Part shown: piece by piece, positions 43,574 through 50,906 of the stretch
How positions within the stretch are numbered: position 1 is the first letter of the stretch
Layout: the number at the start of each line of letters is the position of its first letter
Origin: Bombilactobacillus mellifer
GTDB lineage: Bacteria; Bacillota; Bacilli; Lactobacillales; Lactobacillaceae
Assembly (NCBI RefSeq): GCF_000970795.1
Contig: NZ_KQ034028.1
Coordinates: 67,541 to 131,540 of the forward strand
DNA: 64,000 nt
Reading direction: 5' to 3'
The notes under the pieces: generated by a model
The model's database searches: none
Told to the model about the DNA's origin: nothing
The model's input: only the letters and a program-made list of their open reading frames with translations
Program-made: the position numbers and the translations under genes

Positions 43574-44257
43574 ATGGAGTTATTATTAGATACGATTCAT
43601 TTAGCCGATATTCAACGTTATCAAAAAACGATTCAGTTAGCTGGTGTTACCTCTAATCCAACTATTATCAAAAAAGAAGGTCGTGTACCTTTCTTTGATC
43701 ATTTGCGCAAAATTCGCCAAATTATTGGACCAAAAGCTAGTTTGCATGTACAAGTAGTAGGCGGTCAAACGGCGGAAATGGTGGAAGATGCGCATGAAAT
43801 TTTACAAAATATTGATTCAGAGGTATTCATTAAAGTTCCAACTAATGAAGCCGGCTTGGCAGCAATGAAAATTTTGAAAGCCGAAGGCGTTCATATCACT
43901 GCTACTGCTATTTATACGGAAATGCAAGGTTATTTAGCAATGTCTGTAGGAGCTGATTATTTAGCACCTTATTACAATCGGATGCTGAATATGGGAATTG
44001 ATGCCAGTCAAATCATTGCCGCTTGGTCCAAAAAAATCGCGCACGAACATTTATCAACGAAGACCTTGGCGGCTAGTTTCCACAATGTGGATCAGATCAA
44101 CCAAGCTTTACGCAGTGGAGCACAAGCGATTACCACGGGACCGGACATTTTAGATACGGCACTCGCTACGCCGGCCATTGGGGCAGCTATTCAAGACTTC
44201 ACCCATGATTGGGAAAGTGTTTATGGAGCAGGCTGCCAGATTAAAGATCTCAAATAA
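43574..44257 (+). CDS. fsa: Transaldolase/fructose-6-phosphate aldolase family protein
   Basis: A 227-residue TIM barrel of the TalC/FSA family. N-terminal LLLDTIHLADIQRY and AGVTSNPTIIKKEG, the Schiff-base lysine in EVFIKVPTN, then THITATAIY-like and ADYLAPYYNRM segments. It could cleave fructose-6-phosphate into dihydroxyacetone and glyceraldehyde-3-phosphate, or act as transaldolase. As last gene of the sorbitol operon it acts on the product of GutF. RBS AAAGGGG; a terminator follows. Confidence 0.85.
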   Translation: MELLLDTIHLADIQRYQKTIQLAGVTSNPTIIKKEGRVPFFDHLRKIRQIIGPKASLHVQVVGGQTAEMVEDAHEILQNIDSEVFIKVPTNEAGLAAMKILKAEGVHITATAIYTEMQGYLAMSVGADYLAPYYNRMLNMGIDASQIIAAWSKKIAHEHLSTKTLAASFHNVDQINQALRSGAQAITTGPDILDTALATPAIGAAIQDFTHDWESVYGAGCQIKDLK

Positions 44258-44359
44258 AGTTTACCCCGAGGCGTTGTTTTCTTCAGGGAACGTTATTTTT
44301 TCAGATTTGGCACCAGCCAGTTGTAGTCAAAAGCAAAGATTAAACTGAATTGCGAACTA

Positions 44360-44393
44360 AACGTTGCTACTTCGACAAGTAGCAACGTTTTTT
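44360..44393 (+). terminator. Intrinsic terminator of the sorbitol operon
   Basis: A 13-bp perfect stem AACGTTGCTACTT/AAGTAGCAACGTT with a CGAC loop and T-run. Confidence 0.95.
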
Positions 44394-44435
44394 ATTGTTT
44401 AAAAATCACAGAAAGTAAGGGGGGTCATTGTGGAA

Positions 44436-44480
44436 CCTGAGTTGTCAAACGAGATTTGAAGAAGAGCTTGCTTACTCAGG
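44436..44480. other. Long-range inverted repeat
   Basis: CCTGAGT and ACTCAGG pair across 31 bases in the gene-free stretch between the sorbitol terminator and the DeoR promoter. Function unknown. Confidence 0.25.
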
Positions 44481-44563
44481 ACTTAAGTAACCAGTGATAT
44501 TGCAATTGTTTGGCTTATTAGCTTAAAAATTACGTATATAAGCGGTACTTGCAATAATTTATA

Positions 44564-44623
44564 TGGCTTTATAAACGATAAAGCCAAAAATAAATTGGCA
44601 AAATCTGGTCAATTATGTTATTT
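44564..44623 (+). promoter_or_regulatory. Dyad and promoter upstream of the DeoR-family regulator
   Basis: TGGCTTTAT-AAACG-ATAAAGCCA (44564-44586) is a perfect 9-bp dyad ending 8 bp before TTGGCA-N17-TTATTT (44595-44623). The dyad is probably an operator, possibly for the regulator encoded just downstream. Confidence 0.5.
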
Positions 44624-44660
44624 TTTAGTTGTTCCAGTGCAAAGAAAGAAGGTCTAGCTT

Positions 44661-45428
44661 GTGAACACAACCGCTCGTCGGGCAGTGATTGTTAAGTTAC
44701 TGAAAAAGTATAATTCAGTGAAAACCGTGGAATTATGTAAAACTTTAAACGTGACGCGAGAAACGGTGCGCAGGGATCTGTATTATTTAGAAAAGCAGAA
44801 CATTGCCCGCACAATTCGAGGAGGGGCTATTTTAAACGTGGCCTTGAATGAAACCAATTACGAACGCCGTTTGCATCACAATGTAAAAATTAAGCAATTG
44901 ATTGCAGAACAATTCTGCAAATATGTGCATAAGGGAGACACGGTATATTTAGATTACGGCACTACCAGTTTAGCGGTAGCCAAAATTTTACATACCCAAT
45001 CTGAATTAACTGTGATTACCAACTCGATCCCCATCATTAATGAGCTGTATAAAACCCGCGGGTTGAATTTGATTGTTTTAGGAGGAGCAGTTCGCCAAAA
45101 TGAAGGCTCATTATATGGTTTAGATGCAATTCAGGCTCTGCGCCATCTCAATATTAATATTGGTTTCTTCTCCGGCAGTGGGATTGATTTAGCTAAGGGT
45201 TTGTCCAATCATCACATTGGCGAGTCGCAATTAACCAGACAGGCCTTACAGCAAAGCCAAATTAAAGTTGTCGGTGTGGAACATGAAAAATTCAATAAAG
45301 TTTTTACTAATCACATTATGTTAATTCAAGATATTGACATTTTGATTACGGATCAATTAACGGATGCGGCATTGATTAATGCTTTAAACCAGCAGACGCA
45401 TTTAGATCAAGTCAATATTATGGATTAG
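44661..45428 (+). CDS. DeoR-family transcriptional regulator
   Basis: A 255-residue sugar-phosphate-responsive repressor. HTH in VELCKTLNVTRETVRRDLYYL, followed by RTIRGGAIL, then the DeoRC sensor with YLDYGTTSLAVAK, ITNSIPIINEL and VLGGAVRQNEGSLYG. Start is GTG behind AGAAAGAAGG. It lies upstream of the second sorbitol-6-phosphate dehydrogenase-like gene and rhaD and likely controls them in response to a phosphorylated sugar. Confidence 0.88.
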   Translation: MNTTARRAVIVKLLKKYNSVKTVELCKTLNVTRETVRRDLYYLEKQNIARTIRGGAILNVALNETNYERRLHHNVKIKQLIAEQFCKYVHKGDTVYLDYGTTSLAVAKILHTQSELTVITNSIPIINELYKTRGLNLIVLGGAVRQNEGSLYGLDAIQALRHLNINIGFFSGSGIDLAKGLSNHHIGESQLTRQALQQSQIKVVGVEHEKFNKVFTNHIMLIQDIDILITDQLTDAALINALNQQTHLDQVNIMD

Positions 45429-45675
45429 AGCAACTGGATGGGAGCCATAGCTAGGGTGTTGTTGAAAACAGCGGCAGTTGATCATTGTAAGAAGGATTGA
45501 CGCAAAGTTAATGCAGAGCTCAAAGATAGTAATTACCCCAACAGGCTGGACCAAGTGTTTCAGCCAGCAAGCACAGGGTCCGGTTTGTAAAAGTTGTCGA
45601 GTGGGCGGGTATTTCTTAGATAGGGTTTTTCCAATGTGAACAATTAAATCAAGTAAAAGGAAGAGAGTGGCAGTC

Positions 45676-46482
45676 ATGACAAATGATAATTGGTTGAATT
45701 TAGCAAAGAAAACTTTCATCGTCACAGGTGGTTCTTCAGGTATTGGAGCCGCAATCGTGCAGGAATTATTGGCAGATGGGGCCAATGTAGTCGATGCCGA
45801 CTTACACGCAGGGACAGTGACCCATGCCAACTTTTTATATGTGCAGACGGATGTCACCCAGGCTCAAGCAGTTCAGGAAGTAGTTACGGCAACACTCCAT
45901 AAATTTGGTCGGATTGATGGTCTCGTCAATAACGCGGGGATAAATATTCCACGAGTTCTAGTAGATCCGACGAATCCAGCGAGTCCTTATGTAATTGATG
46001 AGGCCAATTTCGATAAAATGTTTCAAGTGAATGTTAAAAGTGTGTTTTTAATGTCTTCGGCGATCGCACCGATTCTAGTAAAGCAGGGTCAAGGAGTAAT
46101 TGTGAATATGTCTTCTGAATCCGGGCTGGAAGGTTCACAAGGAGCAGGGGTTTATTCTGGGACAAAAGGAGCGATCAATGGTTTGACACGGGCTTGGGCC
46201 AAAGAATTAGGTCAGTACAATGTGCGCATGATTGGCGTGGCCCCGGGAGTGTTAGAAGAAACGGCTTTGCGCACCCATGACTATGAACAAGCCTTGGCTT
46301 ATTCACGTCAAGAAACTATCGAAGATTTACAAAAAGGATATGCCAATACGTCAACGATTCCTTTGGGGCGCAGTGGCAAATTGAGTGAAGTGGCGAATTT
46401 GGTGGCTTTCTTTCTTTCGGAACGCGCCAGTTACATGACTGGACAAACGGTCAATGTTTCTGGCGGTAAATCCCGAGGTTAA
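45676..46482 (+). CDS. SDR dehydrogenase, close paralogue of GutF
   Basis: A 268-residue short-chain dehydrogenase, the same length as GutF and similar to it along its whole length: TGGSSGIGAAIVQELL, NNAGINIPRVLVDPTNP, NMSSESGLEGSQGAGVYSGTKG, PLGRSGKLSEVA and the end VSGGKSRG. ATG 45676 is preferred to GTG 45667 by RBS distance. No PTS genes are next to it, so it may use another sugar-alcohol phosphate or back up GutF. The 5' gap of about 250 bp has no gene. Confidence 0.82.
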   Translation: MTNDNWLNLAKKTFIVTGGSSGIGAAIVQELLADGANVVDADLHAGTVTHANFLYVQTDVTQAQAVQEVVTATLHKFGRIDGLVNNAGINIPRVLVDPTNPASPYVIDEANFDKMFQVNVKSVFLMSSAIAPILVKQGQGVIVNMSSESGLEGSQGAGVYSGTKGAINGLTRAWAKELGQYNVRMIGVAPGVLEETALRTHDYEQALAYSRQETIEDLQKGYANTSTIPLGRSGKLSEVANLVAFFLSERASYMTGQTVNVSGGKSRG

Positions 46483-46959
46483 AAATTTTGAGTGTCATTT
46501 CTTTTGCTCCAATATAAATCAAGTTGGCGCTTCTTGAACAAATAAAAGTCATTAATCAGCGCTTTGAAAATTTTACGATGGTACAAAATAGGTATGCGCA
46601 CAGGTAACTGAGGGCCACCATTACGAGTCGCAAGTGTCCAAATAAACTAGATCATCTATTGATTAATCCAATTTGAGAGCTTAACATTGACTTTATAGTG
46701 ATTATGCTGTCAATGGGCATTAATGCGGATCCTGATCTCCCTGCAAACCAAGTATTGTCAGTAATAATGGAGGCAATGCTAGCAGGGAGTGAATCTTTGA
46801 CCTTAGCATTGGAATCGATTACAACACTTGCGGCCAAGTGCCACGGTAGATGAGAAATCGTATTGTTATGCGGAGCAAAAATTGACGGTTTAATGACGGA
46901 TATCTACAAATAATAAGAAGCGTAATCAGGGTTTAATTACACAAGGAGTGAAAAAGATA
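46483..46959. other. Intergenic region with a possible ORF remnant
   Basis: No gene with an RBS. An open frame at 46704-46853 (+) encodes a plausible 49-residue stretch (MLSMGINADPDLPANQVLSV... to ...TTLAAKCHGR) but has no RBS and matches nothing I know. It may be a decayed gene. Confidence 0.25.
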
Positions 46960-47778
46960 ATGACTAGTTTTGGCAAGTCCCAGTTTGTACAACAGATTTG
47001 TAAAGTATCGCAGGCAGCTTATCAACAAGGATGGGATGAACGCAATGGAGGCAATATATCTGTGCGTTTGACTCCAGAAGAAGTGCAAGCCTTTGATGAT
47101 GTGGCGACTGTTCATCGAGTTATCCCTTTAGGCTTTGCTGTTCCAAGTTTAGCGGGACAATACTTTTTGGTTACGGGGACGGGTAGATATTTTCGTAAAC
47201 TGATAGATCAACCAAATTTAGATCTAGGTTTAATTCGCATTAGTAAAGATGGTAATCAAGGCGAATTAGTCTGGGGTTATGAAGATGGGGCCGCACCTAC
47301 TTCGGAATTTCCTAGTCATTTGATGTCTCATGTAGCGCGGTTGAAGTATGATTCCCAGCAACGGGCGGTCATGCACTGTCATCCAACTAATGTGATTGCG
47401 CTGTCGTTTACGCAAGATTTAGATGAACGGCATTGGTCGCGTTTGTTATGGAAGATGCAAGCGGAATCGATGATTGTATTTCCCGAGGGCGTGGGAATTA
47501 TTCCGTATATGACCCCAGGCACAACGGTGATTGGCGAAACCACCGCTGCCAAAATGCAGGACTTTCGGATTGTCATTTGGCCTCACCATGGGATTTTTGG
47601 AGTCGGTCAAAGTATTGATGAAGCTTTTGGTTTGATTGAAACTGTCGAAAAAGCAGCGATGATTTATTCCCAAATTGGGGCACAAGGTGGTCATATCAAA
47701 CAGATGATTACTGATGATCAGTTGCGCGACATAGCCCAGAGTTTTCATGTGACAGCCAATTCCAAATTTTTAGATTAA
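46960..47778 (+). CDS. rhaD: Rhamnulose-1-phosphate aldolase
   Basis: Class II (zinc) aldolase of the AraD/FucA fold, 272 residues, that splits L-rhamnulose-1-phosphate into DHAP and L-lactaldehyde. Motifs are WDERNGGNISVRL, the LVTGTGRYFR segment specific to RhaD, zinc ligands in VMHCHPTNV and a later His pair in WPHHGIFGVG. The ATG at 46960 fits AAGGAG better than GTG 46948. It is isolated: no rhamnose isomerase or kinase is nearby, so it may serve another ketose-1-phosphate or the adjacent cassettes. Confidence 0.88.
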   Translation: MTSFGKSQFVQQICKVSQAAYQQGWDERNGGNISVRLTPEEVQAFDDVATVHRVIPLGFAVPSLAGQYFLVTGTGRYFRKLIDQPNLDLGLIRISKDGNQGELVWGYEDGAAPTSEFPSHLMSHVARLKYDSQQRAVMHCHPTNVIALSFTQDLDERHWSRLLWKMQAESMIVFPEGVGIIPYMTPGTTVIGETTAAKMQDFRIVIWPHHGIFGVGQSIDEAFGLIETVEKAAMIYSQIGAQGGHIKQMITDDQLRDIAQSFHVTANSKFLD

Positions 47779-47800
47779 TTACTCATTAAAATGCAAAATG

Positions 47801-47839
47801 AAAAGACCTGTCAAAATGTCGTTTTGGACAGGTCTTTTT
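47801..47839 (+). terminator. Intrinsic terminator of rhaD
   Basis: AAAAGACCTGTC/GACAGGTCTTTTT stem with an inner CAAAA/TTTTG extension. Confidence 0.93.
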
Positions 47840-47910
47840 GTAATGATTGCCTCGTATGAAGCTCAGAAGGCTACTGTTTAAAGGGAATAAAAATCCCTCT
47901 CCGCTAAATA

Positions 47911-47942
47911 AATCCGTAAACGACTGTGTTTACGGATTTTTT
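47911..47942 (+). terminator. Second downstream hairpin terminator
   Basis: An 11-bp stem AATCCGTAAAC/GTTTACGGATT with a 6-nt loop and six T. It forms a backup for rhaD. Confidence 0.8.
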
Positions 47943-47946
47943 GACT

Positions 47947-47981
47947 AAAAAAGGTCTGCTTCTTGTGAATTAAGCCGACCT
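47947..47981 (-). terminator. Intrinsic terminator of the ketose cassette
   Basis: AGGTC-T-GCTT pairs with AAGC-C-GACCT across one mismatch; T-run on the minus strand just after the YjbQ stop. Confidence 0.75.
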
Positions 47982-47993
47982 CTAAGAGTGTTT

Positions 47994-48509
47994 TTAACCT
48001 AAAATAGCGACATGGCAAACGCGATTTCGGGGGCGATTTTGATCCCAGTCGACAAAATAGATGTAGCCGACGGTGCCAATGAGTAACTCGCCGTTTTTAA
48101 TCGCAAAAGTTTGATTACTACCGAATAAAGAACCCCGAATATGAGCATCACCATTTAACACCGTAGCGGGATCATTAGGATAATTGGGATCTTGTTGGGC
48201 TAAGCCTTGCAAAAAAGCCACATGTTTAGGTCCGGGATATCGATAGTTACTATTTTCCGACCATTCCCGTGGAATCATTTTGTCTAACAGTCGATTTAAA
48301 TCAACTTGTAAGTATTCATCACCATTAAAATCTTTATCATGAACATATTCTTCAAAAAGAACCGAGCAGGTGGTATGGGCGGTTTGGACTAAGCAGATAC
48401 CATTTTGAATTTTACTGGTTTGAATAATCTTTTTCACATCGTCGGTAATATTTTGATAAGTTATCCGCGCTGCAGTTGGGATCTGCACATCATCTTGATA
48501 TACTTGCAT
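47994..48509 (-). CDS. YjbQ/UPF0047 family protein
   Basis: A 171-residue protein with the UPF0047 signature: CLVQTAHTTCSVLFEEY, LQVDLNRLLDKMIP, then GDAHIRGSLFGSNQTFAIKNG (in part) and GTVGYIYFVDWDQNR. His and Glu residues suggest a metal or phosphate site. Homologues show weak thiamine-phosphate synthase activity but the true role is unknown. Last gene of a five-gene minus-strand sugar cassette; the start ATG lies behind AGGAG that overlaps the upstream stop. Confidence 0.87.
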   Translation of the reverse strand: MQVYQDDVQIPTAARITYQNITDDVKKIIQTSKIQNGICLVQTAHTTCSVLFEEYVHDKDFNGDEYLQVDLNRLLDKMIPREWSENSNYRYPGPKHVAFLQGLAQQDPNYPNDPATVLNGDAHIRGSLFGSNQTFAIKNGELLIGTVGYIYFVDWDQNRPRNRVCHVAILG

Positions 48510-48511
48510 CA

Positions 48512-49189
48512 CTATTCTCCTTTAAATTGAACTAAGGCTGACATCATTTCCGTAAGTTTGGCTTGCCAATCGGGTGCTTGAATGATGCCGCTAGTCCCAC
48601 CAGTCCCATCCGCTCCTAATTGCAGAACATGGGTGACATCAGCTCCGGTGCTAACCCCGGCCGCTTGCATAATTAAAATCTGCGGATCTACTTCCCGCAC
48701 TGCTTGATTGGTTTGTTGAATATAATCATCATTGCTGATGGTCCCGGTACCAATCACACTGGTAGGTTCACAAATCATCATAGTGGGATGTAATTGGGCC
48801 ACAGCACGGCATTGTTCAGGAGTATCTGCGCAAACAATACTCATTAAATTTAAGGTGCGGGCCCGTTTAATAGTCCAATCCAAAGCCGCGATAGTTAGCG
48901 GTTTTTCGGCATGATTTAACACTACTGCGCCGACACCTTGGCTTTGTAAACCCTCTGGTAACACCTGCCCCATTCCACGTCCGGGTTCAAGGGGATCCAT
49001 AGTTTGGGCGGTAATAATGAGGTGCTGTGTAGCTTGTTTGAGAGCTGGTAAATCAATCAATTGACCAGTAAATAGACAATCAATGTGATACTGTTGGGCC
49101 AGTCGATCAGCAATTTGAGCTAATTTGACTACCTCGGCACCATACAGATAAGATTTTGGATTAACAATAAAAAAAGGAGCTTTAATCAT
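48512..49189 (-). CDS. Triosephosphate isomerase-like protein
   Basis: A divergent 225-residue TIM-family enzyme. Active-site residues can be placed: FIVNPKSY (Asn and Lys), AVVLNHAEKP (His), ICEPTSVIGTG (Glu) and a C-terminal GADGTGGTSGI phosphate loop. It is shorter than glycolytic TpiA and closer to the group that includes tetrulose-phosphate isomerases (EryH/LerI). ATG 49189 has AGAGGTGA upstream. In this cassette it probably isomerises the DHAP or short ketose phosphate released by the aldolase. Confidence 0.8.
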   Translation of the reverse strand: MIKAPFFIVNPKSYLYGAEVVKLAQIADRLAQQYHIDCLFTGQLIDLPALKQATQHLIITAQTMDPLEPGRGMGQVLPEGLQSQGVGAVVLNHAEKPLTIAALDWTIKRARTLNLMSIVCADTPEQCRAVAQLHPTMMICEPTSVIGTGTISNDDYIQQTNQAVREVDPQILIMQAAGVSTGADVTHVLQLGADGTGGTSGIIQAPDWQAKLTEMMSALVQFKGE

Positions 49190-49203
49190 GGGTAGTTTCA
49201 CCT

Positions 49204-50037
49204 CTAAACTTCGTATTGATATTTGTGGGTTTCAAAGATTTCAAAATAATGCTCCGCCAATTGTTGGATTTGGTCTCGTTGAGCCTGGGCCATGGCAGGT
49301 TCATCCGGAAAAGTTTGACTCCGTGTGGCAGCTAAAGAAGCGTTAGCCAAGTCGGTATAAATATTAACTTTTGTAATACCAGAGCGAACGGCCTGATTTA
49401 AATTCTCATCGCCCGACGACGAGCCGCCGTGCAACACTAGTGGAATCGCTACTTGGGCGCGTAGTTCTTGTAACCGGTCAAAATTCAAGCGCGGTGTTCC
49501 CTGAGCATAGACCCCATGCGAAGTGCCAATGGAAACGGCCAAAGAATCAACTTGCGTTTGTTGGGCAAAAGAAGTAGCCGCAGCTGTTTCTGTATATAAG
49601 CTATTATCAGTGGATTGGTTAGTGCCCACATGCCCAATTTCGGCTTCGACGGCGACACCACGTTGATGGGCAAATTTAACAATATCTTGTGTGATTTGAA
49701 CATTATCGGCAAAAGTGTGATCAGAAGCATCAATCATTACCGAGGTAAAGCCATGTTCAATGCCCCATTTAATGATTTTTGGATCTGTACCATGATCTAA
49801 GTGTAAGACCACGGGAACTTGGGCTTGGGCGCCAAAATGTAGTCCGAGAGCTAAAGCATCGTTAATTGTGATTTGCGGAGAATGTTTTTGGGCCCAAGCA
49901 CAGATCACCGGCAAATTTAATTTTTCGGCGGCCGCAATTTCGGCACGTAAGGAGTTGCTGTCCCAATAGTTGAAATGCGGAATAGCGTATCCTTGCTTGC
50001 GCGCGTTTTTTAAGAGAGTCCCAGATGTAATAAGCAT
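49204..50037 (-). CDS. Class II ketose-bisphosphate aldolase
   Basis: A 277-residue zinc aldolase. Zinc and substrate motifs are VVLHLDHGTDPKII, VEAEIGHVG, IGTSHGVY and LVLHGGSSSGDENL; the DHAP-binding end is KVNIYTDL. The family includes fructose-, tagatose- and sulfo-sugar aldolases, so the substrate is set by context: here an epimerised ketose phosphate made by the kinase and epimerase upstream. RBS GGAGGAAA. Confidence 0.88.
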   Translation of the reverse strand: MLITSGTLLKNARKQGYAIPHFNYWDSNSLRAEIAAAEKLNLPVICAWAQKHSPQITINDALALGLHFGAQAQVPVVLHLDHGTDPKIIKWGIEHGFTSVMIDASDHTFADNVQITQDIVKFAHQRGVAVEAEIGHVGTNQSTDNSLYTETAAATSFAQQTQVDSLAVSIGTSHGVYAQGTPRLNFDRLQELRAQVAIPLVLHGGSSSGDENLNQAVRSGITKVNIYTDLANASLAATRSQTFPDEPAMAQAQRDQIQQLAEHYFEIFETHKYQYEV

Positions 50038-50048
50038 TGTTTCCTCCT

Positions 50049-50906
50049 TTAGTTGGAAAAATATCGATTTAAATAAGATAATAAAAAATTTTTCGCTGTA
50101 ATAATTTGTTCTTGATAAGGCTCATGCACTTGAGCCCATCTTTCAATGACCCAAGGTCCTTGATAATTTAGGCGGTGTAGTAATTTCATACAACCATCAA
50201 AATCCACATCCCCTTGACCATAGGGCACATTACGAAACTGACCCTGGCCATCACGACTGACATAGCGAGCATCTTTAAAGTGGATTTCGGTGATTTGGCC
50301 AATGCCGCGTTCGATTTCGGAACCGACATTATTTTCTTCCCACGCAGTTAAGTTCCCCAAATCTAAATAAATTTTTAACCAGGGCGAAGCAATTTGGGAT
50401 ATTAGTTTTTGAATGACTGAGATGTTTTTAGCAAAACTATCGTCCATCGTTTCAATGGAAAGCATGACTTCTTGCTGGGCGGCGTAATCAGCACAAATTT
50501 GTAAACTTTCCAGATAATTCTCCCGCGTTAAAATAGTTTTAGGAGCTTGAAAGACGTCATATCCTGAAATTAAAATATTTCGGGCTCCCAGATCTGCCGC
50601 TAAATCAATAGCTTTCTGAAGGATATTTCGGCCTTGTCTGCGGATAGAGTCTGTGGGCGAGCCTAGAGGATATTGACGGTTGGCACTAACACATAACGAT
50701 TGAATACGGATTTTATGGGCAAATAAAAAATTGACTAATTGTTGGCGTTGAGAGCGATCCCATGCCAGCCGTTGTAAACGATGAGGATTTTCATCAATGC
50801 TTAATTGCAGATAGTCAAATCCGAGTTGTTGACAAAGGGTTAATTTTTGAGTTAATGGCACCTGCAGTGGAATCGCTTTTTCGTATAATCCAATAGGAGA
50901 CTTCAT
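50049..50906 (-). CDS. L-ribulose-5-phosphate 3-epimerase-like (UlaE/SgaU family)
   Basis: A 285-residue TIM barrel of the sugar phosphate isomerase/epimerase family. N-terminal IGLYEKAIP and FDYLQLSIDE, middle LSIETMDDSF, metal ligands in LDLGNLTAW, EIHFKDAR and GQGDVDF. UlaE enzymes epimerise L-xylulose-5-phosphate and L-ribulose-5-phosphate. ATGA overlap with the kinase gene upstream. No ascorbate PTS is present, so another ketose is likely. Confidence 0.86.
   Translation of the reverse strand: MKSPIGLYEKAIPLQVPLTQKLTLCQQLGFDYLQLSIDENPHRLQRLAWDRSQRQQLVNFLFAHKIRIQSLCVSANRQYPLGSPTDSIRRQGRNILQKAIDLAADLGARNILISGYDVFQAPKTILTRENYLESLQICADYAAQQEVMLSIETMDDSFAKNISVIQKLISQIASPWLKIYLDLGNLTAWEENNVGSEIERGIGQITEIHFKDARYVSRDGQGQFRNVPYGQGDVDFDGCMKLLHRLNYQGPWVIERWAQVHEPYQEQIITAKNFLLSYLNRYFSN

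Noticed and set aside
45402-45857. 151-codon minus-strand ORF overlapping the second sorbitol-6-phosphate dehydrogenase-like gene
   Set aside because: Its longer part is antisense to a well-supported SDR gene; no RBS or family motif.
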